Shown: positions 25,499-35,399, counted from the stretch's first letter. The stretch: DNA of 64,000 bases from Glaciecola nitratireducens FR1064 (GCF_000226565.1 NC_016041.1:434001-498000); one strand, 5' to 3'. The notes: generated from the sequence alone by a model not told the origin. Program-made: numbers and translations.

Positions 25499-28231
25499 AT
25501 GACTGATAAAACGTTCAATTCGACTACTTCCAAATTATCTCATCCTATTTGGCATAGCATTCCTGCAAATGTGTGTCTCAAGCATCTAAATGTATCAGTC
25601 AATGGCTTAGACCAACAAGAGGCCGACGCGCGACTGGCAACTTACGGCGCTAACTGTCTGCCAAAAGCAGCAAAACGAAGTGCTTTTAAGCGATTGCTGA
25701 TGCAATTTCATAATATTTTGATTTACGTATTGCTGGCCTCAGCCGCAATCACTGCGTTTATTCAACATTGGGTTGATTCAGCAGTGATATTGGCGGTTGT
25801 CCTTGCGAATGCGATAATTGGCTTTATTCAGGAGGGGAAAGCCGAACAAGCCATGGACGCTATTCGCCATATGTTAGCTCCTCAGGCCAGAGTCATTCGT
25901 GATGGAAAGCAACTAGCAATTGATGGTGAAAAATTGGTTCCTGGGGACATTGTGTTGCTAGAGGCAGGAGATAAGGTGCCCGCTGATTTACGATTGTTCA
26001 GTGCGCACAGCGCGGCGGCGCAAGAAGCTATTCTGACAGGGGAGTCCTTGTCTGTAGAAAAGCAAACACTGCCGGTTGCTGAAGGGCTGCCTCTTGGTGA
26101 CCGTTCTTGCGTCGCTTTTTGCGGTACTCTAATCACCAGTGGCCAATGCAAAGGAGTGGTAATTGCAACTGGAGCAGAGACTGAAATCGGTCGTATCAGC
26201 GGGCTGCTTTCTGAAGTCGAAATACTAACAACGCCTTTAGTTACGCAGATGGGTGTATTCGCTAAATGGCTGACCGTTTTGATTCTCATCATCGCTTTTC
26301 TGCTACTCACCTTCGGTTATTTTGTAGAGCATCGCGACTTCGCAGAATTGTTCATGGCCGTCGTCGGACTCTCTGTCGCCGCAATCCCCGAAGGTTTACC
26401 TGCAGTTTTAACGATAACATTGGCAATCGGGGTTCAGGCAATGGCGAAGCGCAACGCTATTGTGCGACGGTTACCTGCCATTGAAACGCTTGGGGCAGTA
26501 TCGGTCATTTGCAGCGATAAGACGGGCACACTGACACGCAACGAAATGATGGTGGCTTCAGTCTTGACTCATCCTCACCTATTTAACATGTCAGGCTGTG
26601 GTTACGAACCAAAAGGTGTACTAAAAATAGACGACAGAGATGTTTCCCCAGCCGAACATTTGGTGCTGGAAGAACTCGCCCGTGCAGCGATTCTTTGCAA
26701 TGATGGCGCGCTTCGGCAGCATGAAAACACGTGGTTAGCAGAAGGTGACCCCATGGAAGGAGCGTTGCTAGCTTTTAGCGGAAAAATGGACGCCGACATT
26801 TCTCACGAACAATCCACATGGACACGAACCGATGCGATCCCCTTTGATGCTCGAAATCGTTTTATGGCTACACTAAATCACGATCATGAAAGACATGCTT
26901 GGGTATTCGTGAAAGGGGCACCAGAAAAGATTTTGAGCATGTGCTGCGATCAGCGCACAACAGATGGAAAAACAGAAGCTCTGGATGCGGCGTATTGGAA
27001 TGATGAGCTTGAATCCATTGCTGCCCTTGGTCAGCGAGTACTTGCTTTTGCGGTCAAATCAGCACCTTCAAACAATACGGTTCTGGAGCATGCAGACATA
27101 CAAAACAAACTCACTCTACTAGGCATGGTAGGAATGATCGACCCCCCTCGAGACGAGGCTATTAGCGCAATTGCCGAATGCGGTACTGCCGGGATCCGCG
27201 TGAAAATGATTACCGGTGACCACACTAAAACTGCATCGGCAATTGGCAAGCAGATTGGTCTGAAAAATGCTGAGACCGTGATAACCGGCTCAGACCTCGA
27301 TTGCTTTGATGATGCAGCTCTGCGACAGGCAGTAATAGACTGCGATATATTTGCGCGTACAAGTCCTGAACAAAAGTTGCGCTTGGTAATGGCATTACAA
27401 TCTCATGGTTTTACGGTCGCAATGACGGGTGATGGTGTTAACGATGCTCCTGCACTCAAAAGAGCTGATGCAGGTATCGCGATGGGACAAAAAGGCAGTG
27501 AAGCCGCGAAAGAAGCTGCAGAATTAGTGCTAGCTGATGATAATTTCGCATCTATTGTAGCTGCCGTGCGGGAAGGGCGCACTGTTTATGACAATATTAA
27601 AAAGGTCATTAGTTGGACATTGCCAACTAATGCGGGGGAAGCAATGACTATAATTGTGGCATTGCTTATGGGGATGACACTGCCGATCACCGCTATTCAG
27701 ATCCTTTGGGTTAACTTGATTACGGCTATCACGCTAGGTGTAGCACTGGCGTTTGAGCCAACTGAAGAAAACACCATGCGCAGGCCACCCCGAGCCCGCG
27801 ATGAGCCTCTGCTGACTAATGATTTAGTATGGCATATTGTGTTGGTATCTTGTTTATTTCTGTGTGGTGTATTTGGCACCTACCATTATGCCATCGACCA
27901 AAATTATTCTGTCGAACTTGCTCGCACTATTGCCCTCAATACGCTTGTAGTAATGGAAATTTTTCATCTTTTTTTCATTCGTAACATTTATGGTACATCA
28001 CTTACTTGGAAAGCTGTACGCGGCACAAAAGTGGTCTGGATGGTGGTAATTGCAGTTACAGCCGCACAATTTGCCATTACTTATCTTCCAACCCTACAAT
28101 CAGTATTTGCTACTGAAGCCATTCCATTTTGGGACGGTGTTCTCGTCTTAGGTATCGGTGTTGCGCTATTTACTATTATTGAGGTCGAAAAACAACTTCG
28201 CCTAGCGCTCCAGCGCACCAAAAGGGCTTGA
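25499..28231 (+). CDS. P-type cation-transporting ATPase (type II-like)
   Basis: A 910-residue membrane pump. In order: N-terminal cation-ATPase domain, actuator with LTGESLSVEK, TM4 with AAIPEGLPAVLT, the phosphorylation motif SDKTGTLT (Asp340), nucleotide domain with FVKGAPEKIL, and hinge GDGVNDAPALKRADAGIAMG. TM5 keeps the TNAGEAM residues that bind ions in Ca2+ pumps. TM6 reads NLITAITLGVALAFEP, where calcium and sodium/potassium pumps have an Asp after the Thr; here it is Ala, so the ion carried is uncertain. An AGGTAGGTAA stretch lies just before the ATG. A zinc alcohol dehydrogenase follows after 148 nt; such pairs occur in stress/anaerobic gene clusters of other proteobacteria, but the link is inference. 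Confidence 0.88.
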   Translation: MTDKTFNSTTSKLSHPIWHSIPANVCLKHLNVSVNGLDQQEADARLATYGANCLPKAAKRSAFKRLLMQFHNILIYVLLASAAITAFIQHWVDSAVILAVVLANAIIGFIQEGKAEQAMDAIRHMLAPQARVIRDGKQLAIDGEKLVPGDIVLLEAGDKVPADLRLFSAHSAAAQEAILTGESLSVEKQTLPVAEGLPLGDRSCVAFCGTLITSGQCKGVVIATGAETEIGRISGLLSEVEILTTPLVTQMGVFAKWLTVLILIIAFLLLTFGYFVEHRDFAELFMAVVGLSVAAIPEGLPAVLTITLAIGVQAMAKRNAIVRRLPAIETLGAVSVICSDKTGTLTRNEMMVASVLTHPHLFNMSGCGYEPKGVLKIDDRDVSPAEHLVLEELARAAILCNDGALRQHENTWLAEGDPMEGALLAFSGKMDADISHEQSTWTRTDAIPFDARNRFMATLNHDHERHAWVFVKGAPEKILSMCCDQRTTDGKTEALDAAYWNDELESIAALGQRVLAFAVKSAPSNNTVLEHADIQNKLTLLGMVGMIDPPRDEAISAIAECGTAGIRVKMITGDHTKTASAIGKQIGLKNAETVITGSDLDCFDDAALRQAVIDCDIFARTSPEQKLRLVMALQSHGFTVAMTGDGVNDAPALKRADAGIAMGQKGSEAAKEAAELVLADDNFASIVAAVREGRTVYDNIKKVISWTLPTNAGEAMTIIVALLMGMTLPITAIQILWVNLITAITLGVALAFEPTEENTMRRPPRARDEPLLTNDLVWHIVLVSCLFLCGVFGTYHYAIDQNYSVELARTIALNTLVVMEIFHLFFIRNIYGTSLTWKAVRGTKVVWMVVIAVTAAQFAITYLPTLQSVFATEAIPFWDGVLVLGIGVALFTIIEVEKQLRLALQRTKRA

Positions 28232-28379
28232 TGTTTGCTGCTCAAGTGCACACCGCACTAATCACCTACTATTCAAAGGTAAGAGCCAATTACATTTTTG
28301 ACGTGGATCAAAGACTCAATAAGTGAATATGCTACTTTCAGCAGTGAATGGGCAATATAAAACCATGGAGTAATTTGAT

Positions 28380-29459
28380 ATGACCCAGATGATGAAAGCG
28401 GCTGTCTTTGTTGAACCTGGACGCATAGTCTTGGATGACAAGCCAATTCCAGCGGTAGGACCAAATGATGCTCTTATAAGAGTAACCACAACTACCATTT
28501 GTGGCACCGATATTCATATCCTTAAGGGAGAATATCCCGTAGAAAAGGGCTTAACGATAGGGCACGAACCTGTTGGTGTGATAGAAAAGCTTGGCGCTAA
28601 TGTTTTGGGATACGAGGAAGGTCAGCGAGTGATTGCTGGCGCGATATGCCCTAGTGGATATTCTCATGCTTGCCTCGATGGACTGCATTCACAAGACGGA
28701 GGAAGCTGCAGGCACGGTATCAAAGCACTTGGTGGTTGGCGTTTTGGCAACACTATTGACGGAGCACAGGCTGAGTTTTTGTTGGTTCCAGATGCAATGG
28801 CTAACTTAGCTCTGATACCCGATGGACTAAGCGATGAACAAGTACTCATGTGCCCTGATATCATGTCTACTGGTTTTGCAGGGGCAGAATCAGGCAACAT
28901 AAAGATCGGGGACACCGTTGCGGTTTTCGCACAAGGACCAATAGGACTGTGTGCAACTGCAGGAGCTAAGCTACGCGGTGCGACCACCATTATTACCGTT
29001 GAGACAGTCAAAGCACGTATGGAAATGTCGCGTCGATTAGGGGCTGACTTTGTGATTGATTATCACAAAGCTGATCCTGTTGCAGAAATCATGCGCATCA
29101 CTCAGGGTCGAGGCGTCGATGTTGCTATTGAAGCTCTGGGGCTACAATCGACTTTTGAAAATGGTCTGCGCTCACTTAAACCTGGGGGCACTTTGTCCAG
29201 CCTAGGGGTTTATGCTAATGATCTCACTATCCCACTGGATGCTTTTCATGCAGGGCTGGGGGACAACAAAATAATTACCTCTTTATGCCCTGGAGGGAAA
29301 GAGCGAATGCGCAGACTTATGAATGTCGTTGCCGCCGAGCGCATCGATCTCAAACCTTTAATTACTCATCGTTATGCGCTTGACCGAATAGAAGATGCTT
29401 ATGAACTATTCGCCAATCAAAGAGACGGTGTTCTTAAAGTTGCCATATCGCCTTTTTGA
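28380..29459 (+). CDS. Zinc-dependent secondary-alcohol dehydrogenase (isopropanol dehydrogenase-like)
   Basis: A 359-residue medium-chain dehydrogenase resembling the Clostridium/Thermoanaerobacter secondary alcohol dehydrogenases. The catalytic zinc ligands are Cys41 in ICGTDIH, His62 and Glu63 in GHEPVG, and Asp in CPDIMSTG; the structural-zinc loop is replaced by the SQDGGSCRHGIKALGGW segment, as in that subgroup. The Rossmann motif is GPIGLCATAG. The residue after the second strand is Glu (ITVETVKAR) where the NADP-dependent relatives have Gly-Ser-Arg, so NAD(H) is the more likely cofactor (inference). GGAG lies 9 nt before the ATG. It follows the P-type ATPase. Confidence 0.88.
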   Translation: MTQMMKAAVFVEPGRIVLDDKPIPAVGPNDALIRVTTTTICGTDIHILKGEYPVEKGLTIGHEPVGVIEKLGANVLGYEEGQRVIAGAICPSGYSHACLDGLHSQDGGSCRHGIKALGGWRFGNTIDGAQAEFLLVPDAMANLALIPDGLSDEQVLMCPDIMSTGFAGAESGNIKIGDTVAVFAQGPIGLCATAGAKLRGATTIITVETVKARMEMSRRLGADFVIDYHKADPVAEIMRITQGRGVDVAIEALGLQSTFENGLRSLKPGGTLSSLGVYANDLTIPLDAFHAGLGDNKIITSLCPGGKERMRRLMNVVAAERIDLKPLITHRYALDRIEDAYELFANQRDGVLKVAISPF

Positions 29460-29529
29460 CGATATGGGGAGGTGCTGTCAACTTAATCGAGAGCAGCCAA
29501 AAGATTAACTCAGAATTGATGGCGTGTTT

Positions 29530-30294
29530 CTATATCGACAGTTGCACGCTAACAGGGCAGTGATCCGAACCATGAATATCATTATGAATTTCAGCGTCGT
29601 GGATCTGTCCCTGTAATTTGGGAGATACTAAAAAGTAATCAATTCTCCAGCCCACGTTGCGTTCTCTAGCGCCTGCTCGATAACTCCACCAACTGTACTT
29701 TACCTTCTCAGGGTGGACATAACGAAAAGTGTCCACGTAACCGGCGGCAACAAGGTTGTCGATGCCGTCTATTTCCTGCTGTGTATACCCTGCGCTTTTA
29801 TTGTAATTTGGCTTTGGTCGAGCCAAGTCAATATCGCGATGCGCTGCATTTAAATCCCCGCAAATCACGACCGGCTTTTTCTCTTCAAGTTTTTTTATGT
29901 AACTCAGGAAGTCGGCATCCCATTGCGCCCGATAAGACAAGCGCTTCAAGTCATTGCCTGAGTTTGGAGTGTAAACGGTGACTAAATAAAGATCGCTAAA
30001 TTCTGCACATAACACGCGGCCCTCTTGATCATGCTCTTCGATGCCCATGTCTTTTGTGACGTCAATGGGTTGGATGCGAGTAATGATACTGGTACCCGAA
30101 TAACCTTTTTTTACCGCTGAGTTAGTGAATATATGATAGCCATTTAGCTCACACAGAGCTTCAATCACTTGTTCGTCCTGCGCCTTGGTTTCCTGCAGGC
30201 AAAGGACATCGCAGTCAAGAGACGCCATAGACTGTAAAAAATCTTTTTTGATTGCTGCCCTAACGCCATTGACGTTCCAAGATACTAGCTTCAT
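29530..30294 (-). CDS. xthA: Exodeoxyribonuclease III / AP endonuclease
   Basis: A 254-residue EEP-fold nuclease repairing abasic sites and trimming 3' ends. Motifs: MKLVSWNVNGVRAA, LCLQETK (metal Glu), ICGDLNAAHRDID and the C-terminal GSDHCPV with the catalytic His. Length fits XthA. The ATG at 30294 is chosen because GGAG lies 6 nt upstream; an in-frame TTG 12 nt earlier would include that site. It converges with the alcohol dehydrogenase and diverges from ggt. Confidence 0.92.
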   Translation of the reverse strand: MKLVSWNVNGVRAAIKKDFLQSMASLDCDVLCLQETKAQDEQVIEALCELNGYHIFTNSAVKKGYSGTSIITRIQPIDVTKDMGIEEHDQEGRVLCAEFSDLYLVTVYTPNSGNDLKRLSYRAQWDADFLSYIKKLEEKKPVVICGDLNAAHRDIDLARPKPNYNKSAGYTQQEIDGIDNLVAAGYVDTFRYVHPEKVKYSWWSYRAGARERNVGWRIDYFLVSPKLQGQIHDAEIHNDIHGSDHCPVSVQLSI

Positions 30295-30511
30295 CGAGTT
30301 CTCCAAAACTACCGCTTCATTATTATCAGGTGGATATTGTATAGATTAGCGAGCCAATGCCAAGTTTTGTTAACTAATTGATAAGCTTTCAGGCGAAAAT
30401 TAAAATCGTAAACAAGCGTGCGATGCAAAATTCCCTTTCGCACTCAACCCAATTCAGCGTTACACTGTATACTTATCATCTGTTCATAAAATTAAAACAA
30501 AAGAGTACAGC

Positions 30512-32218
30512 ATGCTTAAATCAATTAAATCTACCCTTGTTCTGTTTTCTAGTATCTCAATGACCTTATTGCTTCCTAGCGCAAATGCATATGACCGCAT
30601 AACGGGTGAAACCTTTGCTAGTCGCTCTGAAGTCATTGCGCAAAATGGTATGGCGGCAACCAGTCAACCTTTAGCCACTCAAGTTGCATTAGACATATTG
30701 AAAAGTGGCGGAAATGCAATCGATGCAGCGATTGCCGCTAACGCTCTGCTGGGCCTAGTTGAACCTACGGGAAGCGGCATTGGCGGTGATTTATTTGCAA
30801 TTGTTTGGGATGCAAAATCGCAAAAGCTTTATGGTCTGAACGCTTCAGGGCGATCGCCAAAAGGACTGACGCGAGACTATTTTGCGCAAAAGGGTTTAGA
30901 TAAAATCCCCGCGTTTGGGCCACTGCCGGTATCGGTGCCTGGCGCTGTTGACGGTTGGTTTATGTTAAATGAGCGATTCGGTTCTAAATCTATGCAGGAA
31001 TTACTGGCCCCATCCATTGATTATGCTCGAAATGGTTTCCCTGTATCAGAAGTGATTGCCTACTATTTTGAAATGAATCAGAAACGTATAGGCCAATACC
31101 CTGGCTTTCAAGAAACCTTCACTATCAATGGTAATACGCCCAAAAAAGGTCAAATATTTAAAAACCCAAACCTAGCAGCAACATATGAAAAGATAGCCAC
31201 AGGGGGACGCGATGCTTTTTATAAAGGTGATATTGCGCGCACCATCAGCGGTTTTATGCAAAGCCAAGGTGGACTGCTAAGCTATCAAGATATGGCGTCA
31301 CATACATCGAACTGGGTTGAACCAGTATCAACCAACTACCGCGGTTATGACGTTTGGGAATTACCACCTAATGGTCAGGGCATTGCTGCACTGCAGATCC
31401 TTAACGTTCTTGAATTATATGACCTTGAGAGCATGGGCCGAGACAGCGCTGAGTTTGTGCACACTGTGGTGGAAGCCAAGAAGCTGGCATTTGCAGACCG
31501 CGCTAAGTTTTATGCAGACCCCGACTTTAACCAAATTCCGGTGGATTGGTTAATTTCTAAAGAGTATGCGAAAAAACGCCAGAAGCTGATTGATCCAAAT
31601 GCAGCGGCAAAGCGCGTAGATGCGGGTAAACATGAAGGAGACACTATTTACCTAACTGTTGCTGATAGCCAAGGCAACATGGTGTCTTTAATCCAGAGCA
31701 ATTACCGTGGCATGGGCTCAGGTATGATCCCAACTGATTTAGGCTTTGTTTTACAAAACCGAGGCGAAATGTTCTCACTAGATAAAAATCATTTTAATGC
31801 TCTAGAACCTGGTAAGCGTCCGTTCCACACGATTATTCCCGCGTTCGTAACTCGCAATAATAAACCCCTCATGAGCTTCGGCGTTATGGGTGGCGGAACG
31901 CAGCCGCAAATGCATGCACAAATCATTGTTAACATGATTGATTTTGGCATGAACCTGCAAGAAGCAGGCGACGCACCACGAATACTCCATACCGGTTCTA
32001 GCTCACCTGAAGGTGATATCATGACCGATGGCGGCTACATTAGTTTAGAATCTGGTTTTTCTGCCAAAACACGTCGTGATTTACTCCAAAAGGGACATAC
32101 TCTTAAGGATGTATCGGGTGCTTTTGGTGGCTACCAAGCAATCATGCTAGACGATAAAAACAAAGTGTATTATGGTGCATCAGAAACTAGAAAAGACGGT
32201 CAAGCCGCAGGATACTAA
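30512..32218 (+). CDS. ggt: Gamma-glutamyltransferase
   Basis: A 568-residue periplasmic N-terminal-nucleophile hydrolase that cleaves glutathione and other gamma-glutamyl compounds. A signal peptide ends near PSANA (about residue 26). The precursor is expected to cut itself before Thr378 in GDTIYLTVAD, giving large and small subunits; the GSGMIPTDLG and MGGGTQPQMH motifs of the small subunit and SGGNAIDAAIAAN of the large one are present. It heads a four-gene operon: the DyP gene starts 3 nt after its stop and the ABC genes overlap in turn. This suggests a joint role, perhaps with thiol or metal redox, that is not described by the families alone. Confidence 0.93.
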   Translation: MLKSIKSTLVLFSSISMTLLLPSANAYDRITGETFASRSEVIAQNGMAATSQPLATQVALDILKSGGNAIDAAIAANALLGLVEPTGSGIGGDLFAIVWDAKSQKLYGLNASGRSPKGLTRDYFAQKGLDKIPAFGPLPVSVPGAVDGWFMLNERFGSKSMQELLAPSIDYARNGFPVSEVIAYYFEMNQKRIGQYPGFQETFTINGNTPKKGQIFKNPNLAATYEKIATGGRDAFYKGDIARTISGFMQSQGGLLSYQDMASHTSNWVEPVSTNYRGYDVWELPPNGQGIAALQILNVLELYDLESMGRDSAEFVHTVVEAKKLAFADRAKFYADPDFNQIPVDWLISKEYAKKRQKLIDPNAAAKRVDAGKHEGDTIYLTVADSQGNMVSLIQSNYRGMGSGMIPTDLGFVLQNRGEMFSLDKNHFNALEPGKRPFHTIIPAFVTRNNKPLMSFGVMGGGTQPQMHAQIIVNMIDFGMNLQEAGDAPRILHTGSSSPEGDIMTDGGYISLESGFSAKTRRDLLQKGHTLKDVSGAFGGYQAIMLDDKNKVYYGASETRKDGQAAGY

Positions 32219-32221
32219 TTA

Positions 32222-33163
32222 ATGAGTCAATCGCAAAAGGGGATTTGCGCCGAGCCAAATTTGCACGCCCAATATTTGCTGTTTAACGTTGTTGACGATG
32301 ACTTTCCAGCAATGCGCGAAAAGCTCTCGCGATTGCTCGACTTGTTCGAGCACTTTGACGATGAACACTATGAGGCTATGGTGTCTGGTGTTATTGCAAT
32401 AGGCTCCAGTTTTTGGTCTGAAATTTACCCGCACAGCTCGCCACAAGAGCTGGTGGGTTTTCCTGATATGCAGTGCGACGATCGTTGCGCGCCAGTACTT
32501 CCCTGTGATTTATTTATTCAAATTAGAGCCGACCGTCTGGATATTTGTCATGCGGTAGGTATTGAAGTGCTTGATTTGTTGCGTGTTCACGTTGAGCTAG
32601 TGGAACAAGTGAGCGCGTTTAGATATCTTGATGGTCGAGATTTAACGGGGTTTCTTGATGGTGAGGATAACCCGAGAGGCATGAAAAAACTCGATATTGC
32701 TATCGTTGGTGACAATGACCCTGAGCACAAGGGCGGCAGCTATATTCACATTCAGCGTTATCGTCACGATATGAATCGTTGGAATGCACTGTCCCTGCGT
32801 CGACAAGAAGGCGTTATGGGCAAAACCAAAGAGCACAATCTACCTTTGGTTGACAGTGGGCGTTCCTCTCATAATTTTCGCACTAAATTAACGGGGCCGA
32901 ATGGTGAATATCCAAGTTTGTTAAAGCAAAGCATGCCTTACGGTGACATGCTCATGCAGGGCTTGTTTTTTGTTAGCTGTGCAAATAACAGTAAGTCCTT
33001 CAAAGATATGTTGCATAGTCGTATTTTTGGCGATGAAATGGGGCATTATGATCGCTTTCTTGATTATTCAAACGCGGAGACAGGCGCAGCTTTTTTTGCA
33101 CCTTCAATTCAATTTATAAAACGTCATGCCAAAGACTATGATGACGGGAAAGTGCCTTTTTGA
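32222..33163 (+). CDS. Dye-decolorizing (DyP-type) heme peroxidase
   Basis: A 313-residue heme peroxidase of the YfeX-like group. The distal motif is GFLDGEDNP (Asp146) and the proximal heme ligand is His217 in RSSHNFR. No Tat or Sec signal is visible, so it is probably cytoplasmic. DyP enzymes oxidise dyes and aromatic compounds with peroxide; the natural substrate here is unknown. It starts 3 nt after ggt, with AGGA inside the end of ggt as the ribosome binding site, and its stop overlaps the ABC ATPase start by 4 nt. The close coupling to a glutathione-degrading enzyme and an ABC exporter is unusual. Confidence 0.88.
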   Translation: MSQSQKGICAEPNLHAQYLLFNVVDDDFPAMREKLSRLLDLFEHFDDEHYEAMVSGVIAIGSSFWSEIYPHSSPQELVGFPDMQCDDRCAPVLPCDLFIQIRADRLDICHAVGIEVLDLLRVHVELVEQVSAFRYLDGRDLTGFLDGEDNPRGMKKLDIAIVGDNDPEHKGGSYIHIQRYRHDMNRWNALSLRRQEGVMGKTKEHNLPLVDSGRSSHNFRTKLTGPNGEYPSLLKQSMPYGDMLMQGLFFVSCANNSKSFKDMLHSRIFGDEMGHYDRFLDYSNAETGAAFFAPSIQFIKRHAKDYDDGKVPF

Positions 33164-33978
33164 GTATTCTAAAGAACGAGCCTACGGGCGACGACGCTAA
33201 ATCTGCATCCCATAATCATCAAATAAATGACCTTAATAATGGAAATAACGCGCAAGTTCCCGCAGTTCTTGTCGAATCTCTTTTATTTTCGTATGTAGCC
33301 AGCAAACCCATAATTGACATTAAAAAATGGCAGCTAGGTAAATCAGAACAAGTATTCTTATACGGCCCGTCAGGCTGTGGAAAAAGTACGCTGTTAAACT
33401 TGATTTCCGGTATTTTGTCACCCCAAGGGGGTAAGGTCAGTGTTTTAGGTACGGATATTGCGCGCTTAAAAACTAGCAAGCGGGATCGTTTTAGAGCCCA
33501 GCACATTGGCGTTGTATTTCAGCAGTTTAACCTAGTTCCTTATTTAAGTGTCCTCGACAATATTCAGTTAGCTATGCACTTTGCTAACGATGATTCTAAT
33601 AAAACAGATGCTATGAAAAAAGAGTCGACCAAACAACAGCGGATCGCCTCAATGCTACATGCCTTGCAGTTGCCCAGTGACTGCATCTTGCAAAAAGCTA
33701 GCGAGCTGAGTGTAGGGCAGCAGCAGCGGGTTGCTATTGCACGCGCACTCATAAATAAACCGGATGTGCTGATTGTCGATGAGCCGACGTCTGCTCTCGA
33801 CGCAGCGGCCAAAGACGCCTTTATGCAAGTGCTAACCGACACGGCAATAAGTTCGAATGCAGCGCTCATATTTGTTAGCCACGACCAGTCACTTGCTAGG
33901 CATTTTAAACGAGTTGAATCATTAACTGACATAAACTATACAGCTGCTGCAATGCCTGAGCCGGAACGCCGGACATGA
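33160..33978 (+). CDS. ABC transporter ATP-binding protein (LolD/MacB type)
   Basis: A 272-residue ATPase with Walker A GPSGCGKSTL (about residues 69-78), Q-loop VVFQQFNLVPYLSV, signature LSVGQQQRVAIARAL and Walker B VLIVDEPTSALD, plus the switch HD. The LolD/MacB-type pattern suits an FtsX-like permease. A polar N-terminal extension of about 40 residues precedes the fold; translation seems to begin at a TTG overlapping the DyP stop, so the true start may be further in. It overlaps the permease by 4 nt (ATGA). It powers the permease in what is likely an export or lipoprotein/metal-handling system. Confidence 0.88.
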   Translation: MSILKNEPTGDDAKSASHNHQINDLNNGNNAQVPAVLVESLLFSYVASKPIIDIKKWQLGKSEQVFLYGPSGCGKSTLLNLISGILSPQGGKVSVLGTDIARLKTSKRDRFRAQHIGVVFQQFNLVPYLSVLDNIQLAMHFANDDSNKTDAMKKESTKQQRIASMLHALQLPSDCILQKASELSVGQQQRVAIARALINKPDVLIVDEPTSALDAAAKDAFMQVLTDTAISSNAALIFVSHDQSLARHFKRVESLTDINYTAAAMPEPERRT

Positions 33979-35399
33979 TTTTTAGGGTTGCTAAACAAAG
34001 CCTATTGCACAGAAAAGTATCAGTCATGCTGACTTTTTTAGCCTTATTAGTTAGCGTTTCATTATTGCTCTCAATTGAGCATATTCGAAAAGAAGCAAAA
34101 AGTAGCTTTTATCGCACGGTTTCTGGTGTAGATCTGATTGTAGGTGCGCGTACAGGGCAAATTAATTTACTGCTCAGTTCGGTGTTTAGAGTAGGGGCGA
34201 ACGCTAACTCTGTGAGCTGGGAAAGTTATCAAAGTATTGTGGCGAATCCTCAGGTTGAGTGGTCTATTCCGCTTTCACTGGGCGATTCGCATAAGGGCTT
34301 TGCCGTTATCGGTACCACCAACGCTTATTTTGAGCATTACCGTTATGGTGATAAGCGCCAGTTAAGCTTTCAAGCCGGCGGACGTTTTGCCAGCAGTGGT
34401 GAGAGCGACAGTTCCATTGATAGTGCCGGTGATAGCGAAAATGGTGCGGCGAAAATGTCTGCTGTGAGCCAGCATTTTGATGTTGTTCTAGGTGCGGACG
34501 CGGCCAAACAATTAAACTATAAAGTGGGTGATGAGATCATCATCTCTCATGGTGTTGGCAAAGTTAGCTTTAGCTACCACGACGATCATCCCTTTACCAT
34601 TGTTGGTATTCTGCAATTTACGGGAACGCCGGTTGATCAAGGGGTGCACGTTGGTCTGAATGCGATAGAATCGATTCATACACAAGGCAATCCAAGCTTA
34701 TCCAAAAGCACAATGTCTCGCGCGAGTTTGAAAAAACCGCAGGAAGCAGAACATGCCGAGCACGAGCACGAACACAGCGACAAAGCAGCTCCTCAACCGG
34801 CACATACGCCGCTTGAAACCTCGAACAAGCAAGATTCGAATAAACACGCACTTGCACAGCCCACTCAAGTATCAGCTTTTATGCTCGGACTTAAATCTCG
34901 CATTGCCGTACTGCAAATGCAAAGACAGGTTAATCAGTCCAAACTTGAGCCACTGTCAGCTATTATTCCCGGCGTTGCTTTAGGTGAGCTATGGCGCTTA
35001 GTCGGTGCCGTTGAAAATGTCTTACGCATTATTTCGGCAGCAGTCCTAGTGGCTAGTCTATTAGGCCTAAGCACCATGCTGTTAGCGTCACTGCGCGAGC
35101 GCAGAGCTGAAATTAGCGTGTTCAGGGTGATGGGAGCAAAACCAAGCTTTGTATTCTGGTTGCTGCAGCTTGAGGCGCTCAGTATTGCCTTGGGTGCTAG
35201 CGTCTTTGCTGTCTTGTTAGTAACAGGCGTTATTTTACTTAGCAATGATTGGTTGTTGGCGGAATATGGTTTGTCGCTGAGCGCAAATATTCTTTCTGTA
35301 CATACTCTATCAATGATTGGCGTTGTGCTAATTGCCACATTTGTAATTGCACTTATACCTAGTATTGGTGCATACCGAAAAGCGCGCTCGCTCAATTGA
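33975..35399 (+). CDS. FtsX-like ABC transporter permease with His-rich loop
   Basis: A 474-residue permease with one N-terminal membrane helix (about 15-37), a large periplasmic domain and three C-terminal helices (about 350-470), the MacB/FtsX layout. The periplasmic domain carries a His/Glu-rich stretch EHAEHEHEHSDK near residues 258-270, followed by Pro/Gln/His-rich spacer, suggesting metal (possibly zinc) binding. ABC pairs of this type occur in metal-related loci of Vibrio and Shewanella beside DUF2796 proteins; no such gene is seen here. It is the last gene of the ggt-DyP-ABC operon. Substrate unknown. Confidence 0.85.
   Translation: MIFRVAKQSLLHRKVSVMLTFLALLVSVSLLLSIEHIRKEAKSSFYRTVSGVDLIVGARTGQINLLLSSVFRVGANANSVSWESYQSIVANPQVEWSIPLSLGDSHKGFAVIGTTNAYFEHYRYGDKRQLSFQAGGRFASSGESDSSIDSAGDSENGAAKMSAVSQHFDVVLGADAAKQLNYKVGDEIIISHGVGKVSFSYHDDHPFTIVGILQFTGTPVDQGVHVGLNAIESIHTQGNPSLSKSTMSRASLKKPQEAEHAEHEHEHSDKAAPQPAHTPLETSNKQDSNKHALAQPTQVSAFMLGLKSRIAVLQMQRQVNQSKLEPLSAIIPGVALGELWRLVGAVENVLRIISAAVLVASLLGLSTMLLASLRERRAEISVFRVMGAKPSFVFWLLQLEALSIALGASVFAVLLVTGVILLSNDWLLAEYGLSLSANILSVHTLSMIGVVLIATFVIALIPSIGAYRKARSLN

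Noticed and set aside
25882-26310. 142-codon frame antisense to the P-type ATPase
   Set aside because: Ser/Pro-rich, no motifs, lies fully inside a well-supported gene.
34934-35395. 153-codon frame antisense to the FtsX-type permease
   Set aside because: Mirror of the permease's C-terminal helices; no start signal or family.
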